Assembly (NCBI GenBank): GCA_045642925.1
Contig: JAZUJW010000011.1
Span: 12,481-76,480, forward strand
Length of the DNA: 64,000 nucleotides
Source: Firm-04 sp045642925
GTDB taxonomy: Bacteria > Bacillota > Clostridia > Oscillospirales > Ruminococcaceae
Direction: 5' to 3'
Shown: positions 1-6,354 of the stretch, piece after piece
Layout: each line of letters opens with the position of its first letter
Numbering within the stretch: the first letter of the stretch is position 1
Translations under genes and position numbers: made by a program
The notes under the pieces: model-generated
Database searches by the model: none
Seen by the model: the letters and a program-made list of their open reading frames with translations, nothing else
What the model was told of the DNA's origin: nothing

Positions 1-59
1 AAACATAACACTTTTCGAACGACTGGAAACGGTCTTTACACGTTCAGGAGAATGGATAC

Positions 60-1268
60 ATGAGAAAACAAATCATGATTATCGGCGGAGGCGCTTCGGG
101 GCTTGCTGCCGCAATTTCAGCCGCAGATGCGGGTGCGGCAGTGACAATACTGGAACGTCTGCCGCGTGTCGGAAAGAAGATTCTGCTGACAGGCAACGGC
201 AGATGCAACCTCGGAAACAGTGTGCGTGATTTTTCACATTATCACGGGACACTCCCGCAGGCAAAGCAAATCTTGCAGCAGTTTGATACCGAAGCGTTCT
301 TTCGGCGCATGGGACTGTTCATCCGTACCGACAGCGAGGGCAGACGCTATCCTTGCAGCAATACGGCGGCATCCGTGCTGGATGCCCTGCGGATGCAGTG
401 TGAGCAAAATGGTGTGACCATTCGTACCGAAGAGCAACTCCTTGATTTGCAGCCGCAGAAAAACGGTACATGGCGTCTGACGACCAATCATGCCCAATAT
501 ACCGCAGATGCGGTGATTCTTGCAGCGGGCGGCAGTGCATCTCCTGCCTGCGGTACAGACGGGAATCTTCTGCCGCTGCTGGCAAAGCTGGGACACAAGA
601 TCCAGAAGCCCCTGCCTGCACTTTGCCCCATTCTCAGCGATGCACCCTGCCTGAAATCCCTCAAGGGAATGCGTGTGCGCGGTACGGCTTCTGCATTGGT
701 AGACGGCAGTCTGCGCAAGACTGAAAGCGGCGAAATACAGTTTACCGAAAATGCATTGTCAGGCATCTGTCTGTTCAATCTTTCGCGGCTGGCTGCCATC
801 TATGGTGACCGCATGACCGTTTCGCTGAATATTCTTCCCGATGAACTTTCAGCACAGCCGCATTTTTTGCAGGAATTGCTTGCTGTTCGCGGAAATCTGC
901 CTGCCGGTGACCTGCTGACGGGCATTCTCCCGAAGCGTGTGGCGGAACTTTGCATCAAACAGGCACTCGGCAAATGCAGCGAAACCGCCAATACACTATT
1001 GCATTCCAAAGCACAGCAAGATGCCCTTCTGCATCTGCTGTGCGACTGGCGTTTCCCCGTCAAAGGCACAGCGCCTTTCTCACAGGCACAGGTCACAGCG
1101 GGCGGTGTGTCGGGACAAAGCATTACACAAAACCTCATGTCCAAACAGCATCGCGGACTTTTCTTCTGTGGTGAAATACTGGACATTGACGGCGACTGCG
1201 GCGGCTATAATCTCGATTGGGCATGGGCTTCCGGCACATGGGCAGGACGCTGTGCAGTAAAAACATAA
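60..1268 (+). CDS. BaiN/HI0933-family FAD-dependent oxidoreductase
   Basis: A 402-residue flavoprotein of the HI0933 (BaiN-type, aminoacetone-oxidase-like) family. The N-terminus (about residues 6-20) is a Rossmann dinucleotide fold with the glycine signature IIGGGASGLAAA. Around residues 40-50, KKILLTGNGRCNL is typical of this family, and ILAAGG comes before the mid-region substrate domain. The C-terminal GGYNLDWAWASG segment near residue 385 closes the FAD site. Length matches the family (about 400). The ATG start has an AGGAG ribosome site 9-10 nt upstream. Members are cytoplasmic and mostly without proven substrates; one clostridial member acts in bile-acid dehydroxylation, which cannot be assumed here. 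It is the first complete gene in the window, so its operon partners to the left are not visible. Confidence 0.9.
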   Translation: MRKQIMIIGGGASGLAAAISAADAGAAVTILERLPRVGKKILLTGNGRCNLGNSVRDFSHYHGTLPQAKQILQQFDTEAFFRRMGLFIRTDSEGRRYPCSNTAASVLDALRMQCEQNGVTIRTEEQLLDLQPQKNGTWRLTTNHAQYTADAVILAAGGSASPACGTDGNLLPLLAKLGHKIQKPLPALCPILSDAPCLKSLKGMRVRGTASALVDGSLRKTESGEIQFTENALSGICLFNLSRLAAIYGDRMTVSLNILPDELSAQPHFLQELLAVRGNLPAGDLLTGILPKRVAELCIKQALGKCSETANTLLHSKAQQDALLHLLCDWRFPVKGTAPFSQAQVTAGGVSGQSITQNLMSKQHRGLFFCGEILDIDGDCGGYNLDWAWASGTWAGRCAVKT

Positions 1269-1386
1269 TGGTTCTATATTGGTTTCATTTATAAAATATA
1301 TCGCAATATGTGAGGTTTTCCCTTCTGTTTTCGTATTCATAAACAGAGGGGAATCACACGAATGCAGAAAGCATGAGGTGATGACC

Positions 1387-1944
1387 GTGACGGATGAAGC
1401 ACTCCTTGTACAGCTTCAACAGGATCCGCAAAAAGGATGCAGACTCTTGCTGGAAGAATATACAGGGTTTGTTCTGGCGATTGTTCGCCGAAAACTGGGC
1501 AACTGTTCCCCGCAGGAACATGAGGAATTGGTTAGCGACATTCTCTTTACATTCTGGCAAAAGCGTGAACAGATCGATTTATCACGCGGTACTATTCAGG
1601 CGTTACTGGCAACGGTTGCGGTACGTATGTGCATTGACCGCTACCGCAAACAGAGTACCATTCCGCAGACGGAAGACCTGGATGCCGCTGAAGAAGTTGC
1701 AGATGCTGCACCGACTCCGGAGGAAGCGGCTGTAGCATCAGAACGCAAGAAAACACTGATGAATGCGATCCGTTCGCTTGGCGAACCCGACAGCAGTATT
1801 GTGCTATGGAAATATTATTTCGGTGAAACCGCTGCCGCGATTGCGGAACGGCTTTCTATGCGGACAGGCACGGTCGAAATGCGGCTGAATCGCGCCAAGC
1901 AGAAGTTACAGAAATTGTTGGGAGGTGATGCAGATGAAGCGTGA
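1387..1944 (+). CDS. ECF-type RNA polymerase sigma factor
   Basis: A 185-residue sigma-70-family factor of the extracytoplasmic-function type. Region 2 covers about residues 20-85, including SDILFTFWQKREQ and RMCIDRYRKQ. A variable acidic linker follows (EEVADAAPTPEEA). Region 4 covers about residues 120-180 with the HTH AAAIAERLSMRTGTVEMRL. Regions 1.1, 1.2 and 3 are absent, as expected for ECF factors. I chose the GTG at 1387 because GAGG lies 8 nt upstream. The ATG at 1381 has the same GAGG only 2 nt away, and further upstream codons add a hydrophobic stretch not found in ECF factors. It overlaps the next gene by 11 nt, which suggests translational coupling with a membrane-bound anti-sigma factor. 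The regulon is unknown; surface or polysaccharide-degradation genes are a reasonable guess only. Confidence 0.88.
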   Translation: MTDEALLVQLQQDPQKGCRLLLEEYTGFVLAIVRRKLGNCSPQEHEELVSDILFTFWQKREQIDLSRGTIQALLATVAVRMCIDRYRKQSTIPQTEDLDAAEEVADAAPTPEEAAVASERKKTLMNAIRSLGEPDSSIVLWKYYFGETAAAIAERLSMRTGTVEMRLNRAKQKLQKLLGGDADEA

Positions 1945-3004
1945 TGAAGATTTGCTGATGGATTTCTCGCCTGAAGAAACTGCGGAACTCCTGCAATCGC
2001 TCAATATCGGCAAAACGCCGCATACAGATGTTGAAGCTGTTCGCCGCATTCAGCAAAATGTCATGCAGCGTATCGAATCGGAAACAACGCAGCAGAAGCC
2101 GATCTGGATGCGCAGACTCCCGATGACAATGACCGCAGTCGCCTGCATCGCAGTGGTACTCTTTGCGGGATTTGTCAAGTACCGTACCGGTGCCCCTGAA
2201 GTCCCACCGACCAACCCCGATACGACCACCACAGTCACATCTGCGACCACCACAGTTACAGCAATTTCGCAGGAATCGACTGCATCACAAGGCAAGACGA
2301 CATCCACCGGGAACACCAGTTCCAAGGCGTCTACAACGACACGTTCTTCTGAAACCACTGCGGTTTCTTCACAAGATGTGACTACGGAACGTGCAGATGT
2401 TTCTACAGAAATCACCACAGAAGCACCGCATTCGGAAACCACTGCGCCTGTTTCGCAAACATCTGACTCCCATACAACGCGTACGGTGACCTCCGCACAA
2501 GAAACCACAACCGCTCGTGCGACAACTACCCGTGCGGCAACAACGGCTCGCACAACTGCAACCAGCGCAACAACGCACGCAACAACGACGCGCATGACAA
2601 CAACGGCTCGCACAACTGAAACCAACGCAACAACGACGCGCGTGACCACAGAGCGTACCAGAAGAACGACCACGTTTGTAACGCATACCAATGCAACCGC
2701 GACGACCACAATGAAAACTTCGATGGGCACGACAGAACCGCCGCAAACGAAACCCAGCACAACGGAGCCGCCGAAGTTTACCACAATGAAAGCATCCGAT
2801 ACAACAGAGCAAATTCATTATACAACGGAAATGAGTGCTTCGACGGAAGAAACGACCACAACCACCACAACCACGACTACTACAACAACGATGATGACAG
2901 AATATTGGGTACCGACAGAAGATCCGTTTAACATTGCAGATTTCATTGGATGTAAGCGGCAGGATGAACGGGAAGCGATACTCATGCAGTTGTTGAAGCA
3001 GTAA
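1934..3004 (+). CDS. Putative membrane anti-sigma factor with Thr-rich extracellular stalk
   Basis: A 356-residue protein with three parts. A cytoplasmic N-terminus of about 60 residues is acidic then amphipathic (DFSPEETAELLQSL; VEAVRRIQQNVMQRI). One membrane segment lies at about 63-81. The rest is an extracellular tail of about 270 residues rich in Thr, Ser and Ala, ending in a short non-repetitive segment (EYWVPTEDPFNIADFIG). The ATG at 1934 has GGAGG 8 nt upstream. The anti-sigma role is inferred from the single-pass topology and the 11-nt overlap with the ECF sigma gene; I do not recognise a canonical zinc anti-sigma motif. The tail contains a 60-bp tandem repeat. In cellulolytic clostridia, RsgI-type anti-sigma factors sense polysaccharides through extracellular modules; here no folded sensor module is visible, only the stalk and tail. 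Confidence 0.6.
   Translation: MKRDEDLLMDFSPEETAELLQSLNIGKTPHTDVEAVRRIQQNVMQRIESETTQQKPIWMRRLPMTMTAVACIAVVLFAGFVKYRTGAPEVPPTNPDTTTTVTSATTTVTAISQESTASQGKTTSTGNTSSKASTTTRSSETTAVSSQDVTTERADVSTEITTEAPHSETTAPVSQTSDSHTTRTVTSAQETTTARATTTRAATTARTTATSATTHATTTRMTTTARTTETNATTTRVTTERTRRTTTFVTHTNATATTTMKTSMGTTEPPQTKPSTTEPPKFTTMKASDTTEQIHYTTEMSASTEETTTTTTTTTTTTTMMTEYWVPTEDPFNIADFIGCKRQDEREAILMQLLKQ
2538..2657 (+). repeat. 60-bp tandem direct repeat in the Thr-rich stalk
   Basis: The string CAACGGCTCGCACAACTG occurs at 2541 and again at 2601, exactly 60 bp (20 codons) apart. The flanking codons are also similar, so two imperfect tandem units encode a TTARTT...ATTTR-like pattern. Being in frame, changes in repeat number would lengthen or shorten the stalk without a frameshift. 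Confidence 0.75.
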
Positions 3005-3040
3005 TCCGAAACGATGCGGTGATGTCCGCAATCAACAAAG

Positions 3041-3085
3041 AGAGGCAAGAGAACGGTTTGCTCCGTTTCTCCTGCCTCTTTGCAT
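3041..3085 (+). terminator. Rho-independent terminator after the anti-sigma gene
   Basis: Inverted repeat: GAGGCAAGAGAACGG pairs with CCGTTTCTCCTGCCTC, followed by TTTGC. It lies 37 nt after the anti-sigma stop codon. The stem belongs to a family of similar hairpins in the window (3349, 19847, 39574). Confidence 0.75.
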
Positions 3086-3140
3086 TGCTGTTGGAAATGC
3101 TGATTTCAGATACCGCATGGTTTGGCGCAGAAAACGCCTG

Positions 3141-3233
3141 TTATTCGGCTTCCGGTGCGCTCTTTTTGATATGAAAAACCAACCGCAGAATCCCGCTGAG
3201 TACCCTCGGACTTTTCAGTACAATGACCTTCAT
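3141..3233 (-). CDS. spoVM: Stage V sporulation protein M
   Basis: A 30-codon gene on the minus strand. The peptide begins MKVIVLKSPRVLSGILR and ends LVFHIKKSAPEAE. It matches the SpoVM pattern: MK, short hydrophobic run, K-x-P-(K/R), LxGILR, amphipathic helix, then lysines. SpoVM is a small amphipathic peptide that recognises the convex forespore surface and anchors the SpoIVA coat basement layer. The start is clear: AAAGGAGG lies 9 nt upstream of the ATG. In Bacillus, spoVM follows the prkC-rsgA-thiN cluster; here it stands alone about 38 kb from that cluster. A possible sporulation-type -10 (CATATACT) lies just upstream near 3265, but I cannot assign the sigma factor. It implies the organism sporulates or descends from spore formers. 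Confidence 0.85.
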   Translation of the reverse strand: MKVIVLKSPRVLSGILRLVFHIKKSAPEAE

Positions 3234-3348
3234 GACAGTCATCCTCCTTTCGTAATACCACAGTATATGCGGAGGAAATCTGCATGGTGCATCAAATGCC
3301 GAAATAACCGTTCAGGTGTATCAAATATGCTTTTCTGCGGGAAATGGT

Positions 3349-3386
3349 GGCAAGAGAATGGCATGAAGCGTTCTCTTGTCTTTTTT
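3349..3386 (+). terminator. Hairpin with T-run (plus orientation)
   Basis: GGCAAGAGAATG pairs with CGTTCTCTTGTC, followed by TTTTTT. It is a good intrinsic terminator on the plus strand although no plus-strand gene lies directly before it. It may be a second stop for the sigma/anti-sigma transcript or shield spoVM from upstream antisense reading. Confidence 0.6.
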
Positions 3387-3803
3387 GTATCTCTCGTGCA
3401 GCAATAGGTGGAATGCCTCCTTTATGACTTGTCATACAGCCATATTATTACAATTTATAATTATGAAGATTTTTGGTATAATTTTGAAGATAGGTTTATT
3501 TTTTCTAATTAGTTATCATTTCGACTTCAAATTGACAAAAACAGCGAAAATACAATATAAAACAGAATGAGAAACAAATAACAAATTCAGAGAGGAACTG
3601 ATTTGCAAAGCGATCAGACTCCGTTTTGGACGGAATCCTTAAGAATCCTTGTTTTTTTACATACACGAAAATTAAGAAGATGCGAACAAAAATGATGCAT
3701 TTCCAAATAATTAGCATTTCAAAAGTATTATATAACACGATGTGATATCCGGAAAATCGTTGTGTCAAAATCGTGTATGTTTTACGAACTTTATTTTCAA
3801 GTA
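3387..3803. other. AT-rich intergenic stretch, no gene seen
   Basis: About 420 bp of clearly AT-rich DNA between the hairpin and the promoter of the protease gene. I find no reading frame with a ribosome site. A short inverted repeat (TCCGT/ACGGA) near 3620 is too weak to name. Confidence 0.5.
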
Positions 3804-3832
3804 TTGACATTTGAAGCAGATGCAGTTATAAT
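3804..3832 (+). promoter_or_regulatory. Sigma-70 (SigA) promoter for the M60-like protease
   Basis: TTGACA at 3804-3809 and TATAAT at 3827-3832 with 17 nt between: a perfect consensus. It sits 62 nt before the start codon of the gene at 3895. Confidence 0.85.
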
Positions 3833-3894
3833 ACACTCGATGCATCAAATAAAACGCATAAAAATGCGAAAATGGTAAATGGAGAATAACGAAA

Positions 3895-5322
3895 ATGAAA
3901 AAAATGAATTTGAAAAAATCTATCGTGGCGCTCTCTGCTGCTGCGATGGTTATGTGCCCGATGGCATTGAATACTGCAAGCACGGCGATGCCTGTTTTTG
4001 CCGCATCTGCTTCTGCTACAACACCGTTTATCCGTTCTAACGTTGATGGCAGTATTACGATTGATGAAAGCCAGATCACAACATCCATCACGCCGTATCT
4101 CGGTTATCAGCCCACCTTCGGAAAAGCAACTGTCGCAAACAAGGGTTGGTTTACAAGCATTTCTGCAACTGTTTCCAAATTTCTGGAGTATGATTCCGGT
4201 GCTCTGACACTGATAGTATCCGGTAAGAATCTGACCGAAGCCAAGCTGAAGAGCATGGATATCGAAGGCGAGTGGTATCGCAATGGCAGCTATTTCTGTC
4301 GTGATACATTTGATGTGTCATGTGTTAAGAAAATTTCTGATACTTCTTTTTATGTAGTGTTCAACCTGGATACTCTGGGCGACAAGCTCGTTCTGGATTG
4401 TTTTACCCAGAATCTTGAAAACATTACCAGTGCAACCGTTGACAACTATTGCTCTTACAATACAAAGTATCTTCAGGTGCGTGCGACCACAACAAAGGGT
4501 GACAGCATCTTGGCAAAGATGAGAAGAAGCAACGCAACGGATGCACAGCTGAAAGCATGGGCGAAGCGTCTTTGTGTCTATGCAAACTCTCTGAAAGATG
4601 TCAATGATTTTTCCAGAGGCACTGTATATCTGAGCTTCGATGATAATAATGGATATTATGGCTTCTATTCTGACACCCAGAGCATTGATGGAATGGCATA
4701 TACCGGCTATAATCAAAGTGCAACGGATGAAGAAATCAAGTCCATTGCCAGCGGCAAGCAGGAAATCACATGGACAACAATGCACGAGATCAGCCACGCA
4801 TATTGCAGTGATATGTTCGATCGTTACTACAATTACGGCGATGAGGTGAACGTCAATGTCAGAGGTTTGACTTCCATTCACCACTGCACGAACCTGCAAA
4901 AACTGAACCTTCGATTGGGTTCGAAGGTTGCAGATTACAACAATATTCTGACAAACAATTCAAATATTGAAGATAGTGACCTGATGATGATGGCAAGACA
5001 GACCGTTGCTCTTGGACAGACCTACAGTTGGGAGGTACTGGAATCCTATTTTGATGGTGCATATGCTTCATCCTATAACAGCAGTGAAAATGTTAGTGCC
5101 GCAGAATGCCTTGGTAAAAAATTGGGCTTGTCGAAAGCCGTATACACGAAGGAATCGTACTTGATGTTCGTAAATAATCTGCGTACACTTTATAAGGCGT
5201 GCTATCGTACCTCTACGCTGAACAATAATAATTTTGTTACGTTTGTCCAGAATCACTACGGTAATGTTACATTGTCTAATAAACAGAATATGCTGAAAAC
5301 CTTCATCAATGGTTTGAACTAA
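3895..5322 (+). CDS. Secreted zinc metalloprotease-like protein (M60/gluzincin type)
   Basis: A 475-residue secreted protein. The signal peptide has a lysine-rich N-terminus, a hydrophobic core about residues 12-35 and a likely Ala-x-Ala cleavage near VFAASA. Residues 297-301 form the zinc motif HEISH; 15 residues later comes Glu in GDEVNVNVRG. This agrees with the HExxH-x(8-24)-E pattern of M60 (enhancin/mucin-active) peptidases. The N-terminal 200 residues look like beta-rich domains I cannot name. There is no dockerin, LPXTG or C-terminal membrane segment. The assignment to M60 rests on the motif only; another gluzincin family is possible. It is monocistronic, between a consensus promoter and a bidirectional terminator. 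Confidence 0.6.
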   Translation: MKKMNLKKSIVALSAAAMVMCPMALNTASTAMPVFAASASATTPFIRSNVDGSITIDESQITTSITPYLGYQPTFGKATVANKGWFTSISATVSKFLEYDSGALTLIVSGKNLTEAKLKSMDIEGEWYRNGSYFCRDTFDVSCVKKISDTSFYVVFNLDTLGDKLVLDCFTQNLENITSATVDNYCSYNTKYLQVRATTTKGDSILAKMRRSNATDAQLKAWAKRLCVYANSLKDVNDFSRGTVYLSFDDNNGYYGFYSDTQSIDGMAYTGYNQSATDEEIKSIASGKQEITWTTMHEISHAYCSDMFDRYYNYGDEVNVNVRGLTSIHHCTNLQKLNLRLGSKVADYNNILTNNSNIEDSDLMMMARQTVALGQTYSWEVLESYFDGAYASSYNSSENVSAAECLGKKLGLSKAVYTKESYLMFVNNLRTLYKACYRTSTLNNNNFVTFVQNHYGNVTLSNKQNMLKTFINGLN

Positions 5323-5366
5323 CGTCGGACAGAAAAGAATCACATCCCCCTTTTCCCCTGTATAAA

Positions 5367-5407
5367 AAGACCTCCCGTGTGGTGTGAACGCACCCATGGG
5401 AGGTCTT
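5367..5407. terminator. Bidirectional terminator between convergent genes
   Basis: AAGACCTCCC (5367-5376) pairs with GGGAGGTCTT (5398-5407), with A-run before and T-rich sequence after. It serves the protease gene (plus) and the MBL-fold gene (minus), which ends at 5429. Confidence 0.8.
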
Positions 5408-5428
5408 GCATTTTGGAAAGCAGATGTT

Positions 5429-6127
5429 TCAATTCGTATCATACAGCGGCGCCAATTGAAGCGTTGTGCCTTGTAAGATTTTCTGCATCTCCGCTTCATC
5501 GTCCAGATGCATGAGAAAGACACGGATTCCCTGTGCCGTATATGCCTGTAGTTTCGGCAGATAATCCTTGTAATACAAATGTACGGCGGTCTGATACAAG
5601 GAAAGTTCTGTATAGAGCGTACAACCCGCGGAAAGATATGGTTCAAAGGGTTCCAGTGTATGCGTATCTCCTGTGTAAATGGTCTGTACACTATCCACTT
5701 GCAGAATATAGCCGAAACATTTTCCGTCCAGTGTTTGGGCGTGCTGTGTCAGGACTGCACGCAGAAACCATGGCTTTGCCAGTGTATCAGCAAGCACCAT
5801 CTGAAACCATACCTCCTCACAGCCCTCAATGCGTTTCAGCAGTATTTCCATGTCATCATAGACTGCCTGACATGGTACAACAATGGTCAGTTGTTTGTGA
5901 ACTGCAAAATAGAGGTATTGCAGGAATGTGCCGATACCGCCTGTATGGTCGCCGTGCGTGTGCGTCACGAGAACATAGATATGCTCATAGCGGCTGAAAT
6001 CGAAATGCTTGACCATTTGAAAGGCCGTGGCAGGGCAGTCCAGCAAAATCAGGTCATTGTCCTCAGTGAAAAATGCGGAATTGTGGACATCTGCAAATGC
6101 AGAACCACGTCCGAAAAAAGAAAGCAT
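5429..6127 (-). CDS. MBL-fold metallo-hydrolase
   Basis: A 232-residue metallo-beta-lactamase-fold hydrolase. The first metal motif HTHGDH is at about residues 56-61. Further ligands are provided by the TGDTH segment and a C-terminal HLDDE. The N-terminal GRGSAFADVHNSAFF resembles the start of ribonuclease Z-like and phosphodiesterase-like members, but the protein is shorter than RNase Z (about 305). The substrate is unknown; cytoplasmic. I chose the ATG at 6127 because AAAGGAG lies 7-8 nt upstream; a longer form starting at 6169 would bury that site. It is separated from the upstream peptide gene by a strong terminator, so it probably has its own promoter or relies on readthrough. Confidence 0.8.
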   Translation of the reverse strand: MLSFFGRGSAFADVHNSAFFTEDNDLILLDCPATAFQMVKHFDFSRYEHIYVLVTHTHGDHTGGIGTFLQYLYFAVHKQLTIVVPCQAVYDDMEILLKRIEGCEEVWFQMVLADTLAKPWFLRAVLTQHAQTLDGKCFGYILQVDSVQTIYTGDTHTLEPFEPYLSAGCTLYTELSLYQTAVHLYYKDYLPKLQAYTAQGIRVFLMHLDDEAEMQKILQGTTLQLAPLYDTN

Positions 6128-6184
6128 GGGGAGTTCTCCTTTCCGATTGATTTCAGCGAAATCAACCAATCAAATCCATTTTGA

Positions 6185-6227
6185 AAACGCCCGACAAGCC
6201 TCCGTTTCCGGAAGCTGTCGGGCGTTT
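6185..6227. terminator. Terminator after the giant-protein/small-peptide unit
   Basis: AAACGCCCGACA (6185-6196) pairs with TGTCGGGCGTTT (6216-6227). It lies 32 nt after the stop of the 30-residue peptide. The terminator after the second peptide of the same family (23613-23653) starts with the same AAACGCCCGA. Confidence 0.8.
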
Positions 6228-6258
6228 GTCATTTCGTCACAAAGTGATGCGGTTCTCC

Positions 6259-6351
6259 TTACAGATTGCCTTCTTCATCGCCTTTGCTGGTGCAAATGAC
6301 ATCCTCTGCGTCAAACATGAGAATTTCCATCTCAGCCGAGGTGTATTTCAT
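6259..6351 (-). CDS. Small peptide with AExExLxFxxEDVIxTS motif (copy 1)
   Basis: A 30-codon gene. Its ATG begins 3 nt after the stop codon of the giant repeat protein, and the last codons of that gene form its ribosome site (AAAGGAG), so translation is probably coupled. The acidic peptide starts MKYTSAEMEILMFDAEDVIC and ends TSKGDEEGNL. It has no signal peptide or membrane segment. It aligns with the peptide at 23658-23792 over 21 residues with 12 identities, including E-x-E, L, F and EDVI-x-TS. I know of no named family or function. Possibilities include a secreted or processed signal, a modified-peptide precursor or a chaperone-like partner of the upstream secreted protein; none can be chosen from sequence. 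Confidence 0.75.
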   Translation of the reverse strand: MKYTSAEMEILMFDAEDVICTSKGDEEGNL

Positions 6352-6354
6352 GCA

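Noticed and set aside
2050..2784. Long minus-strand frame rich in Val opposite the Thr-rich stalk
   Set aside because: It is the complement of ACN Thr codons in the anti-sigma gene, with no ribosome site and a low-complexity product.
2920..3004. Dockerin-like end of the anti-sigma protein (FNIADFI)
   Set aside because: It resembles the helix after a dockerin calcium loop, but no DxNxD loop precedes it.
3117..3407. 96-codon plus-strand frame over spoVM
   Set aside because: No ribosome site; the product is low quality and runs through a terminator hairpin. The opposite strand encodes SpoVM.
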